Shown one piece after another: positions 9,424 through 16,996 of a DNA stretch of 64,000 nt; positions within the stretch are counted from its first letter, which is position 1, and the number at the start of each line of letters is the position of its first letter. The stretch spans positions 992,001 through 1,056,000 of the forward strand of contig NZ_JAPEPC010000001.1 of assembly GCF_026340465.1 (NCBI RefSeq). The letters are read 5' to 3'. A program made the translations under genes and the position numbers. Source of the stretch: Streptomyces sp. NBC_01306 (GTDB lineage Bacteria; Actinomycetota; Actinomycetes; Streptomycetales; Streptomycetaceae). Below the pieces are notes generated by a model. The model was not told the DNA's origin and did no database searches. It saw only the letters and a list, made by a program, of their open reading frames with translations.

Positions 9424-9912
9424 TCACTCCGAACCGCTCCGGCTCCGGCTCTGCCCCGGGGACTTCTCCGCGTCCCGCTCCTCCAGCTTCCGCAGCATTC
9501 CGCGCACCCGGTCACCCGACTCGTCCGCCGCGTCCATGGCCTCGATGCACTGCCAGTAGACCGACTCCTCGTCGGTCCCGCAGGCGACACCGACCAGGGC
9601 GATACCCACCTCGCCGAGCAGCACCCCGAGCGCCGTCAACACCTCCCGCACGTCCGACACTTCGGTCAGCTGCGCAGCCCGTATCAGCCCGCCGCGCACG
9701 GTAGGCACTTCGAGCGCCCCGCAGCCCCGGCCGCCCGATTCGCTGAGCGCCCGCGCTTCGGCCCGCAGCTCCTGCGGACCGCGCAGGGCCAGATGCCCGC
9801 CCACGGCACCGGAGAGCGCCTGCGCCTGCCAGGCCTCCACCATGGTGTCCCGTTCCGGAAGGCTCCGTGCCAGAGCGTCCCGGCTGATTGCGATGAGCCG
9901 CACTCCGTCCAT
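9424..9912 (-). CDS. Conserved hypothetical protein (DUF6099-like)
   Basis: 162 residues, no recognised catalytic motif, no membrane segment. The N-terminal MDGVRLIAISRDALARS and VEAWQAQALSGAVG pattern recalls a small alpha-helical Streptomyces family that I remember as DUF6099; this is memory, not a search. The C-terminal 30 residues are charged and low in complexity. ATG 9912 is preceded by GGGGACAGGG. It stands alone between the LLM gene and the MazG-like gene. Function unknown. Confidence 0.7.
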   Translation of the reverse strand: MDGVRLIAISRDALARSLPERDTMVEAWQAQALSGAVGGHLALRGPQELRAEARALSESGGRGCGALEVPTVRGGLIRAAQLTEVSDVREVLTALGVLLGEVGIALVGVACGTDEESVYWQCIEAMDAADESGDRVRGMLRKLEERDAEKSPGQSRSRSGSE

Positions 9913-10034
9913 CCCTGTCCCCGTTCGTATGACTTACCATCTCCCCTTTCATTACCCAGAGTGAAGGCTGATGGACCATAAAGCCAGAGGAATTCGGAAA
10001 TCTGTGGACGCAAGAGGCATTGTTGATAACTCAC

Positions 10035-10385
10035 TCACTCCGGAGAGTGACGATCCACGGTGCGCTTCGCCGGAAACCGTGTCTCATTTCGGTCAATTTT
10101 GTCCGAAAGTGCCGTAAGAACATCGATCCCCAGCACCTCGCAGAACTGCAGCAGATACGCGAGAACATCGGCGACCTCGTCCGCCACCCGGTGCGCCGAC
10201 CCGGGATCGTCCATCACCCGCGCCGACTCGTCGGGCGTCAGCCACTGAAAGATCTCGACCAGTTCGGACGCCTCCACGCTCAGCGCCGCGGCCAGGTTCT
10301 TCGGCGTGTGGTACGGCTGCCAGTCCCGCGCCGCGGCGAACTCGGCCAGCCGGCGCTGCAATTGCGCTACATCCAGTTCCGTCAC
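10035..10385 (-). CDS. MazG-like nucleotide pyrophosphohydrolase
   Basis: 116 residues, a single all-alpha NTP-PPase module of the RS21-C6/MazG-like type. The metal-binding signature is visible: EASELVEIFQW (ExxE) followed by DEVADVLAYLLQF (DExxD). Such proteins hydrolyse non-canonical or damaged dNTPs to monophosphates. The GTG start at 10385 overlaps the stop of the upstream ATPase by 4 bases (GTGA), so translation is coupled. The ribosome binding site is weak, consistent with coupling. Confidence 0.88.
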   Translation of the reverse strand: MTELDVAQLQRRLAEFAAARDWQPYHTPKNLAAALSVEASELVEIFQWLTPDESARVMDDPGSAHRVADEVADVLAYLLQFCEVLGIDVLTALSDKIDRNETRFPAKRTVDRHSPE

Positions 10386-11506
10386 GCGCCCAGGTCTACC
10401 ACCGAGACACCCGCCAGCTCACCGGCCCACCGCGCGTCCGACACCGTGCCCACCACCCTGATGTGGCCCTGGGCGCAGATCGCCGCGGCGAGAGCGGCGA
10501 TCTCCCGGGCCTGCCGCGGATCGAGGGAACGGTCGAACCCGTCGGCCAGCACCGTCAGCGACTGCATCGCGGGCGGCACCTCGCCCGCGGGATCCACCGC
10601 GAGCACCCCTGGCCCGGTCAGCAACACCACAGCGAGCGCCAGGTAGCGCAGCTCGCCCTCGCCCAGCCGCTCCACCGGTGTGCCCGCTCCACCGCCCCGG
10701 CCGAGCACCGCGCGTACCCGCCCGTCCGTCAACTCCTCGGCCGCGAGCCCCGCCACCGGCCCCGCGCACCCCGCACGCGCCGCGGCGACCAGCTGCCGGT
10801 GCCGGTTCGCGCACTCGGACTGGGTTCGGTAGAGCACCGAAGCCAGGTTGTCGCAACCCCGCCGCAGCAGCCCCGCACCGACGGCCACCGGACGGCGCAT
10901 CCGGTGCGGCTGGGGGTCGCAGGCGAAGGCCGAGCGCAGCGCCACCACCACCTGCTCGGCAGCGGCCAGCACCTTCAGCTGCCCGTCGGTCTTGCCCGCC
11001 ACCCGCAGCGGAAGCAGCGCGGTCCCCATCCGGTCGTCGGGCAGCGGCGCCCGGGTCACCGGGACCGCGCCCGCCGTGTGCCAGGCGGCCTGCACGGCCC
11101 TGCGCGCCGGATCACGCAGCGCCGTGGAGAGCAGCAACTGACCGTCCGCGGTGAGCCGTTCGCCCACCACACGCAGTTCGGGCTCGGCCTGCACCGCCAG
11201 ATCGAGGTGTACGGGGCCGGCCGGGCCGTCGACGGTGCAGCCGATCCGGAACCCCCGCCGCCCCTGCGCGTCCGCGCCGGCCCGCTCCGGGACACAGCCG
11301 GCCGGATCATCGAAGACCTCACCCAGCTCGTCCCCCGCGCCGAGCCGCGCCAGCGCCTCGTACACCTGGAGCGCGCTCGTCTTACCGCTCCCGCTCGCCC
11401 CGGTGAACAGGGTCAGCGGGGCGAGCGGGAAGACGGCGCCGCGGTGCGACTTGAAAGCCGAAAGCCGCAGTTCGGTGACGGTGGGGCGTGCGTAGGTTGT
11501 GTCCAT
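10382..11506 (-). CDS. Stand-alone ABC/RecF-like ATPase
   Basis: 374 residues, no membrane domain. The Walker A GASGSGKTSAL lies close to the N-terminus after the strand LRLSAFKSHRGAVF, as in RecF/SMC/OLD-like ATPases. A degenerate signature (ERLGEGELRYLALA) and a Walker-B-like VLLTGPGVLAVD follow near residue 300. The last residue of the Walker B region is Asp-Pro rather than Asp-Glu, so hydrolysis may be weak. ATG 11506 was chosen (MDTTYARPTVTELRLS); another ATG lies six codons upstream. It overlaps a MazG-like pyrophosphohydrolase. Role unknown. Confidence 0.8.
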   Translation of the reverse strand: MDTTYARPTVTELRLSAFKSHRGAVFPLAPLTLFTGASGSGKTSALQVYEALARLGAGDELGEVFDDPAGCVPERAGADAQGRRGFRIGCTVDGPAGPVHLDLAVQAEPELRVVGERLTADGQLLLSTALRDPARRAVQAAWHTAGAVPVTRAPLPDDRMGTALLPLRVAGKTDGQLKVLAAAEQVVVALRSAFACDPQPHRMRRPVAVGAGLLRRGCDNLASVLYRTQSECANRHRQLVAAARAGCAGPVAGLAAEELTDGRVRAVLGRGGGAGTPVERLGEGELRYLALAVVLLTGPGVLAVDPAGEVPPAMQSLTVLADGFDRSLDPRQAREIAALAAAICAQGHIRVVGTVSDARWAGELAGVSVVDLGA

Positions 11507-11562
11507 GGTCCGGACCGTACGCACGCGTCACGGTGGCGAACCGTTCCGTCTGCATGACCTTC

Positions 11563-11958
11563 CTACGATCGGGGGACTGCCGCCGCTGCGATCCCCTCCA
11601 CCTCCATGCCGGCCGGGGCCAGCAGGAAGACGTTCTTGTCGACCCGGTGCATCCCGCTGCCGAGGCCGAAGACCACACCGCTGCTGAAGTCCAGGATGCG
11701 CTTGGCCACTTCGGTCTCCGCGCCGGTCAGGTCCAGCAGCACCGGCACCTGCCCGACGAGGTACTCGGCGACTTCACGGGCATCCGCGAAGACCTGGACG
11801 CGCAGGACCACGAAACGGCGCTGCTCGGCCGCGTACTCGTTGGGGATCGTCTCGTGATCGACTCGCGAGGGCCATTCGTTGCGCCCCCGCAGCGGCACCA
11901 CCTGGGCGAGCCCCTCCCACTGCTCATCGGTGACGTCGTACTCGTCGTACCTGCTCAC
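11563..11958 (-). CDS. sflB: SepF-like cell division protein (SflB type)
   Basis: 131 residues. The C-terminal SepF fold is clear: VLRVQVFADAREVAEYLVGQ, PVLLDLTGAE, and AKRILDFSSGVVFGLGSGMHRVDKNVFLLAP. SepF binds FtsZ and anchors it to the membrane in actinobacteria, which lack FtsA. The N-terminal amphipathic membrane helix of true SepF is absent, which fits the SepF-like paralogues SflA/SflB described in Streptomyces. From memory the S. coelicolor sflB gene lies close to arcA/argF, as here. GTG 11958 (VSRYDEYDV) has GAGGTGG at good spacing; the longer frame would need a TTG. Confidence 0.85.
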   Translation of the reverse strand: MSRYDEYDVTDEQWEGLAQVVPLRGRNEWPSRVDHETIPNEYAAEQRRFVVLRVQVFADAREVAEYLVGQVPVLLDLTGAETEVAKRILDFSSGVVFGLGSGMHRVDKNVFLLAPAGMEVEGIAAAAVPRS

Positions 11959-12111
11959 CGGACCACCTCGGCTGGGCTTTCTATCTGCATCAGCCAATTC
12001 TGACCCCCATCACCCGTTCGGCCCAACACCGACACGGATGAGTGCCTTGATCAGCGCCGGGTGTGAGCGCACTCACTCGGCACACTCACTCCGTCCGCCC
12101 GCTCCGTGCAC

Positions 12112-12987
12112 TCACTCCGCAGCGGCCTCCAGCGCGTCGGCCACCGAGGCGAAGAACCGGGTGTGGGACCGGGCGCTGTCCGGGGCTTCCGGATTCCACG
12201 GCAGGACCCGGGCCCGGCCGGTGAGGCGCAGCCACTCGTCGTTGCCGCGCAGTTCACCGAGCGGGGTGGCGTTCGACCGGACGTCGGCGAGCACCACATC
12301 GGGGCGCAGCGCCGCCGCCTCCGCCCAGCTGACGGTGGCCCAGTTCGCACCCGCGCCGTCGGGCGGCCGCACCATGCTGACGCCGTGCTCCGTCAGCGCG
12401 CGCAGCTCGGGCCAGGCGCCGGGGCGCGCCAGATGCACCTGGTCGGGCCCGGCGGGCGAGAGCGCGAGCACCCCCGGCCGGGTCGGCAGGTCCGCCGCCG
12501 CGCGCAGCCGGTGGTGTGCGGCGTCCAGCGACTGCTGCTGTTCTCCGTCGCCGCGGGCCCCCAGCGAGCGGGCGAGCGCGTCGAACCGGCCCCTGATCCC
12601 GTCCAGCGTGTGTGTCTGCCCCACGTCGATGACCACGACGGGTATCTGCTCCTCCAGGTGTTTGGCGGTGTCCGGGTCCAGTCCGTACACCTGACCGCCG
12701 CCGTAGCTGACCGCCACGACGAGGTCCGGGCCGCCGCTGAGCAGCGTCTCCAGGTCCAGGGCGTTACCCGCCCCCAGATAGCGGATGTCGTCGGGCGGCA
12801 GCGTCCCCGCCTTCGCCGGGTCGACCGCCGCGCCGTCGTGCAGGGAGCCGAAGACCGCGTGCGGGGCGAGTCCGTGGTCCCACAGAGTGGCTCCGGCCCG
12901 GATGTACGCCGTCACTCTCGACGGTGACCGTCCGGCCGTCGACAGCTGTCCACGGTCGTCGGAGAACTGCCAGCCAGCTTGTTCCAT
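12112..12987 (-). CDS. Periplasmic-binding-protein-like (TroA/FhuD fold) protein without signal peptide
   Basis: 291 residues resembling an iron-siderophore ABC binding protein: NALDLETLLSGGPDLVVAVSYGG is the usual 'Dlv..' strand, and IPVVVIDVGQTHTLDGIRGRFDALAR the helix after the hinge. ATG 12987 is preceded by GGAGGGGG. No signal peptide or lipobox Cys follows, and the frame extended upstream (to 13344) gives proline/arginine-rich non-coding sequence rather than a leader. No permease or ATPase gene is adjacent. It may be a cytoplasmic relative, or its leader may have been lost. Confidence 0.7.
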   Translation of the reverse strand: MEQAGWQFSDDRGQLSTAGRSPSRVTAYIRAGATLWDHGLAPHAVFGSLHDGAAVDPAKAGTLPPDDIRYLGAGNALDLETLLSGGPDLVVAVSYGGGQVYGLDPDTAKHLEEQIPVVVIDVGQTHTLDGIRGRFDALARSLGARGDGEQQQSLDAAHHRLRAAADLPTRPGVLALSPAGPDQVHLARPGAWPELRALTEHGVSMVRPPDGAGANWATVSWAEAAALRPDVVLADVRSNATPLGELRGNDEWLRLTGRARVLPWNPEAPDSARSHTRFFASVADALEAAAE

Positions 12988-13129
12988 GACGTCTCGCGCC
13001 CCCTCCGGGCCGGCACCGACGGGCCTTCCGGGCGCCGCACACCCGTACCTGCCCAGCTCGCGTGTACGGCATTCGGAGCGGGCCGGCCCACGTCCGGGAT
13101 TCGCGCACCGCCGCGTACTCGGCCACGGT

Positions 13130-13145
13130 TGAGTAGCGGTACTCA
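13130..13145. promoter_or_regulatory. Palindrome in the divergent intergenic region
   Basis: TGAGTA-GCGG-TACTCA, perfect 6-bp arms. It lies 142 bases upstream of the minus-strand binding-protein gene and 139 bases upstream of the plus-strand membrane-protein gene, the middle of a 296-base gap. A dimeric regulator site is likely from symmetry; which regulator is unknown. Confidence 0.4.
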
Positions 13146-13283
13146 CGTCACGGCCGCCCGGTTCCGGCAGTCTGGGAGCAGAGGGAAGCGGGGGTGCGGC
13201 CCACGGGAACGCACACGCGGGGCCTGCGGTGACAGGCAGGCGCGGCATCCCGGTCACAACGACACGACGGTGGTGGAGAGACG

Positions 13284-13634
13284 ATGAACGGCAGGAGCCT
13301 GGTGCAGCGGATCGGCCGGACAGTGGCGGGTGACTGGGTCTCACGCGGGTACCTCGTGGTCATCGCGGCCCTGCTGGTCTGGGTATGGGTGGACACCACA
13401 CTGGTCTCACACCCGGACGCGTCGTTCTCCGGCGTGTACCCGATCCTGCTCACCATGCCGACCAGCCTGCTTCTGCTGCTGCCCGCCGTCGAGGCACCGC
13501 TGACGTGGGTCGTGCTCGTGGCGGCGGCGCTGGTCAACTCGACGGTCATCAGCCTGATCGTCCGCCAGGCCTTCGGGCAGGGGCACAGGCACAGCAGCCG
13601 CCGTACCGGGCCTGGTGCGGCCTCGGCCCGGTGA
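13284..13634 (+). CDS. Small membrane protein (SCO4225-like)
   Basis: 116 residues with three hydrophobic segments: about residues 22-40, 52-70 and 73-92. The pattern 'GYLVVIAALLVWVWVDT' then 'HPDASFSGVYPILLTMPTSLL' resembles the small Streptomyces membrane family named after SCO4225 (from memory). The C-terminus is basic. ATG 13284 has GGTGGAGAG before it. Function unknown. Confidence 0.75.
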   Translation: MNGRSLVQRIGRTVAGDWVSRGYLVVIAALLVWVWVDTTLVSHPDASFSGVYPILLTMPTSLLLLLPAVEAPLTWVVLVAAALVNSTVISLIVRQAFGQGHRHSSRRTGPGAASAR

Positions 13635-13704
13635 CCTACCCGGCCCGGTGACGTACCGGTCCCGTCCGCGTTGCCCGGGCGGGCGGATGCGGGAGAATGA
13701 CAGC

Positions 13705-14037
13705 ATGCAGAGACTCTCTCTCGAAGCCCTGGCCCGCCAGCAGATCGAACTGGCTGCCACGGCCGGTGGCGGTCACACAGCGGACACCGTCTACGGCGGT
13801 CATGAGAAGGTCCTGCGCCAGACGGTCATCGGGATGACGCGCGGATCGCTCCTCGCCGATCACGAGAATCCCGGCGAGGCCACGGTGCAGGTGCTGCAGG
13901 GCCGGGTGCGGCTCTCGGCGGGCGATCTGTCCTGGGAAGGCCGGCAGGGCGACCTGATCATCGTGCCCGACAACCGCCACCGGGTGGAGGCCCTGGAGGA
14001 CTCCGCCCTTCTGCTGACCGTGGCCAAACTGCTCTGA
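13705..14037 (+). CDS. Cupin-domain protein
   Basis: 110 residues forming one small beta-barrel cupin: TVIGMTRGSLLADHENPGEA, VQVLQGRVRLSAGD, GDLIIVPDNRHRVEALEDS. The usual metal ligands are only partly present: an H in the first motif, then the Gly-Asp-Leu-Ile-Ile-Val-Pro turn and an H-R-V at the second motif. It could be a sensor or small isomerase-like protein. ATG 13705 with GGGAG nine bases upstream was chosen; the frame continues 30 codons upstream without a better start. Confidence 0.75.
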   Translation: MQRLSLEALARQQIELAATAGGGHTADTVYGGHEKVLRQTVIGMTRGSLLADHENPGEATVQVLQGRVRLSAGDLSWEGRQGDLIIVPDNRHRVEALEDSALLLTVAKLL

Positions 14038-14123
14038 CGGCCCCGGGCACACCACTCCCCGGGCAGCCCGGTTAGCCTCTGCGGCCTGATGGTTTTCGGC
14101 CGACGGGCAGCGGGGGTACAGCA

Positions 14124-14546
14124 GTGAGCGGCGAGCGCGACGACATACCGGGAGAACCCGAACGAGTCCGGCCCGCACGGTCGTTGGGCAGGCTGCCCAC
14201 GGTCGTACGCGGTGGTGCGACCCTCGCCCTGCTGATCGCGGTGGCAGCGGTGGGTCTGCTGCTCCTGCCGGTGTCCCCGACGGTCCCCGACCCCTCCGAG
14301 TACGCGGAGCAGAACGACACCGTGCAGGTCACCTGCGGCTCGGTCCTGAGGCCGGCGGGCGACGACGCACTGGCGGACAACCGCGACACCGCACCGGCCT
14401 GCGGCTCCGCCCGGATCCAGCGCATGGGATGGTCCGGCGTGGGACTCGGCTCCGCCTTCGTCGTGCTGGTGCTGTCGCTGCTCATGGGGGACGGAATGTC
14501 CGAGGACCCCGCGCCCCGGCAGGACCCGCCCGAGAAAACCCTGTGA
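14124..14546 (+). CDS. Hypothetical protein with two membrane segments
   Basis: 140 residues. A charged N-terminal tail of about 28 residues precedes a hydrophobic segment (GGATLALLIAVAAVGLLLLP). A central soluble loop carries two cysteines (VTCGSVL and PACGSAR) that could form a disulfide outside the cell, and a second hydrophobic segment (GVGLGSAFVVLVLSLLMG) follows. The loop wording resembles small Streptomyces membrane proteins of unknown role. GTG start at 14124. Confidence 0.65.
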   Translation: MSGERDDIPGEPERVRPARSLGRLPTVVRGGATLALLIAVAAVGLLLLPVSPTVPDPSEYAEQNDTVQVTCGSVLRPAGDDALADNRDTAPACGSARIQRMGWSGVGLGSAFVVLVLSLLMGDGMSEDPAPRQDPPEKTL

Positions 14547-14658
14547 TCCGTCCAGGGGCCCTGATCGGCTGAGAAGACGCTCATCGGCTGGTGCCGCAGC
14601 ACCGGGGAGTGCCTTTCCGATGGTCCGCGCGGGTCGGCACGGGTCCGAGCACGACAGC

Positions 14659-15387
14659 TCACGACGCCCGGTCCGTGTGGGGCCGGGCAGGTGCAGAACC
14701 GGCTGACGGGGCCGTCGTCCCCCGTTCCGACGAGAGCCATTCGGCGATACAGCGCCTGCCGTCGTGCCAGTGCTCCTCGATGACCGCTGCCGCGCGCTCG
14801 CGGTCGCCCGCCGCCAGCGCCGAGAGCACCAGCCGGTGCTGCCGGTCCGCCGGACCGCGCGAGGGGGTGTGCTGCATGTAGGCGATCTCGTAACGGGAAA
14901 GGCTGGTACGCAGTTTCGCGATCGCCTCCTGGAGGTGCTGATTGCCGCAGAGGCTGATCAGCCCGGTGTGGAAGGCCGTGTCGAGCGCGCGCCGCGCCAC
15001 CGCGTCGCCGCTCGCCTCCAGTTCGTCCAGCAGCCCGGCCAGCCGGTCGTGCTCCGCGGTTTCCAGCGGGCGGGGGGCCGATCGTACGGCGAGTGCTTCG
15101 AGAGCGGCCAGGATGGGGTACACCTCGGACACCTCACGGTCACTCAGCGGCCTGACGACGAAGCCGCGCGCCAAGGAGGAGTGCACGACACCTTCGGCCT
15201 CCAGGCGCAGCAGAGCCTCGCGCACCGGTGTGCGGGAGACATCGAGAGAGCGGCTGAGGGCTGCCTCCGTCACGGACATACCGGGCGAGAGGCGCCCGGT
15301 GGAGAGCAGCGTGACGATGCGGGCGTAGACGGCCTCCCGCAGCGGCTCGTTCCGGGTGATGGGAGCGACGGGGTCGGGTGTGCTCAT
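14659..15387 (-). CDS. GntR/FadR-family (FCD) transcriptional regulator
   Basis: 242 residues. An N-terminal winged helix-turn-helix contains VTEAALSRSLDVSRTPVREALLRLEAEGVV, the GntR signature. The C-terminal all-helical FCD ligand domain shows the metal-site histidines in FHTGLI and DRQHRLVLSAL. Its ATG overlaps the stop of the deformylase-like gene (ATGA), so the two are co-transcribed. The palindrome ATCGTATACGAT upstream of that gene has the GTATAC core typical of FCD operators, so autoregulation together with control of the divergent catabolic genes is likely. Confidence 0.88.
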   Translation of the reverse strand: MSTPDPVAPITRNEPLREAVYARIVTLLSTGRLSPGMSVTEAALSRSLDVSRTPVREALLRLEAEGVVHSSLARGFVVRPLSDREVSEVYPILAALEALAVRSAPRPLETAEHDRLAGLLDELEASGDAVARRALDTAFHTGLISLCGNQHLQEAIAKLRTSLSRYEIAYMQHTPSRGPADRQHRLVLSALAAGDRERAAAVIEEHWHDGRRCIAEWLSSERGTTAPSAGSAPARPHTDRAS

Positions 15388-15911
15388 CGGCGGTAGGGGC
15401 TTTCGTCGCGGTGCCGCGCCTCGAATTCCGTGCGCATGCAGAGGGTGGAAAGGTCGGTCATGCGGTCGACGGCGAGGCAGCCGTCGAGGTGGTCGATCTC
15501 GTGCTGGAGCAGTTCGCTGAGCTCTCCGTCGGCACGCAGGGTGTGCGCCCGGCCGTCCGGTGACCGGTAGTCGACGGTGACCCAGGTATGGCGGCGGACG
15601 CGGCAGAAGATCTCGACGGAGAAGCTGAGGCAGGCGTCCCAGGGCTCCCAGGTCGTCTCCGAACGCTCCGTGATGCGGGGGTTGACGAGCGTCCAGGGCT
15701 CGTCGAGCCGCAGGTGCACCATCCGGACGCCTGCCCCGATCTGCGGAGCGGCGATCCCGCGGCCGTAACCGGTGCGCTTCACCCAGTCCGCCAGGGTGTC
15801 GTCCAGGTCGGCGGCGAGCGCACGCGCCCGACCGGACAGCGGAGTGGTGAGCGGCTGAGCCGGAGTACGCAGGAACGGGTCGCCGAGTTGCAAGGTTTCT
15901 CGTACCGTCAC
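15384..15911 (-). CDS. Peptide-deformylase-like metalloenzyme
   Basis: 175 residues. All three deformylase motifs are present in altered form: GRGIAAPQIG (motif 1), DACLS in place of EGCLS (motif 2), and QHEIDHLDG (motif 3, the metal-binding HExxH as HEIDH). It lies in a small regulated locus with a GntR regulator and divergent amino-acid-type enzymes, not next to fmt. It may therefore remove formyl groups from a small substrate rather than from nascent proteins; that is inference. GTG 15911 is chosen because a good promoter ends 6 bases upstream, implying a leaderless message; AGGCGG also lies directly before the GTG. Confidence 0.82.
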   Translation of the reverse strand: MTVRETLQLGDPFLRTPAQPLTTPLSGRARALAADLDDTLADWVKRTGYGRGIAAPQIGAGVRMVHLRLDEPWTLVNPRITERSETTWEPWDACLSFSVEIFCRVRRHTWVTVDYRSPDGRAHTLRADGELSELLQHEIDHLDGCLAVDRMTDLSTLCMRTEFEARHRDESPYRR

Positions 15912-15917
15912 CCGCCT

Positions 15918-15929
15918 ATCGTATACGAT
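15918..15929. promoter_or_regulatory. Palindromic operator with two overlapping divergent -10 boxes
   Basis: ATCGTATACGAT is a perfect 12-bp palindrome with the GTATAC core of GntR/FCD operators. Each strand also reads TACGAT, a good -10 (TAnnnT): 15924-15929 on plus, 15923-15918 on minus. The plus box ends 7 bases before ATG 15937, the minus box 6 bases before GTG 15911. Both messages would then be leaderless and both promoters blocked by one bound regulator. Confidence 0.6.
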
Positions 15930-15946
15930 CGACAGCATGGTGTCAG
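15918..15946 (-). promoter_or_regulatory. Promoter for the deformylase-GntR operon
   Basis: On the minus strand CTGACA (15946-15941) is followed after exactly 17 bases by TACGAT (15923-15918), close to the sigma-70-type consensus. The predicted start point coincides with the GTG at 15911. Confidence 0.55.
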
Positions 15947-16845
15947 CAGAGGATATTGAGGAAGCAAGCCGTGCCATCGACTCCGCGTTCGTCAACACCC
16001 CTCAGTTCGAGGACGACGCGCTCTGCGCCGCCGTCGGCCGCCGGCTGATCGTCAAGGTGGAGACGCTCAACCCGGTTCGTTCGTTCAAGGGCCGCGGCGC
16101 GGACCACTTCATGAGGGGGCTCGCCCCGGGCCGCCACGTGGTGTGCGCATCGGCCGGGAACTTCGGACTCGCCCTGGCCTGGGCGGCGAACCGTCACGGC
16201 GTCACCGTGACCGTCCACTGCGCGGAGAACGCCAACGCCGTCAAGCTGGCCCGCATACGCAGCCTCGGCGCTCAACTGGAAGTCGGCGGACAGGACTTCG
16301 ACGAGGCGAAGGAGCGCGCGCTCCGGCATGCCGGAGAAGACCGCGCCGCAGTGTTCGTGGAGGACGGCGACCACCCGCGCATCACGGCCGGCGCCGGGAC
16401 CATCGCCCCCGAACTCGCCGCCCTCGCCCCCGACACCGTCCTTGTCCCGGTCGGCAACGGAGCACTCGTCAACGGTGTCGGCACCTGGTTGAAGGCCCGC
16501 TCGCCCCGCACGCGCGTGGTCGGGGTGTGTGCGGCAGGCGCCCCGGCGATGGCACTGAGCTGGCGCGCCGGCGAAGCCGTCACCACGCCCACCGTCCGTA
16601 CGGCCGCCGACGGGGTGGCCGTACGGGTTCCCGTGCCGGGCGCCCTGACCACCATGCTCGAAGTCGTCGACGACATGCTGCTGGTCGACGAGACGGCCAT
16701 CGGCCGCGCACAGGCGCTCGCACATGAGCATCTGGGGCTGGTCCTCGAACCGGCGGGCGCGGTGGCTCTGGCCGCGGTCCCAGGGTTCGGCGCCGGCGAG
16801 CGTCCAGCGGTGGTCCTCACCGGCGGCAACCAGGCACCTCGGTAG
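15937..16845 (+). CDS. PLP-dependent threonine/serine dehydratase-like enzyme
   Basis: 302 residues of the fold-type II PLP family. The Schiff-base lysine is K51 in SFKGRG. The phosphate/substrate loop is SAGNFGLALAW (72-82) and the glycine-rich phosphate loop is VPVGNGALVNG. It resembles threonine ammonia-lyase or related beta-eliminating enzymes but lacks the regulatory C-terminal domain. It starts 26 bases from the divergent deformylase start and has no Shine-Dalgarno sequence, fitting a leaderless message. The SDR gene follows. A role in breaking down a hydroxy amino acid is inferred. Confidence 0.85.
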   Translation: MVSAEDIEEASRAIDSAFVNTPQFEDDALCAAVGRRLIVKVETLNPVRSFKGRGADHFMRGLAPGRHVVCASAGNFGLALAWAANRHGVTVTVHCAENANAVKLARIRSLGAQLEVGGQDFDEAKERALRHAGEDRAAVFVEDGDHPRITAGAGTIAPELAALAPDTVLVPVGNGALVNGVGTWLKARSPRTRVVGVCAAGAPAMALSWRAGEAVTTPTVRTAADGVAVRVPVPGALTTMLEVVDDMLLVDETAIGRAQALAHEHLGLVLEPAGAVALAAVPGFGAGERPAVVLTGGNQAPR

Positions 16846-16996
16846 AAACCCGGTGTACGGGCCATGGCAGGCTCCGTACGGGACCGACGGGCCGCGTTCG
16901 CCCGGCCGGCCACCACACACGGAAGGACTGCACGTTGATCACCACCGCCACAGCGTCCGCGCCGGAGGGCACCGTCGTCCACTCCGGGAGGCACGC

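Noticed and set aside
16724..16996. N-terminal extension of the SDR gene to 16724
   Set aside because: It would overlap the dehydratase gene in another frame; the strong ribosome binding site is at 16997.
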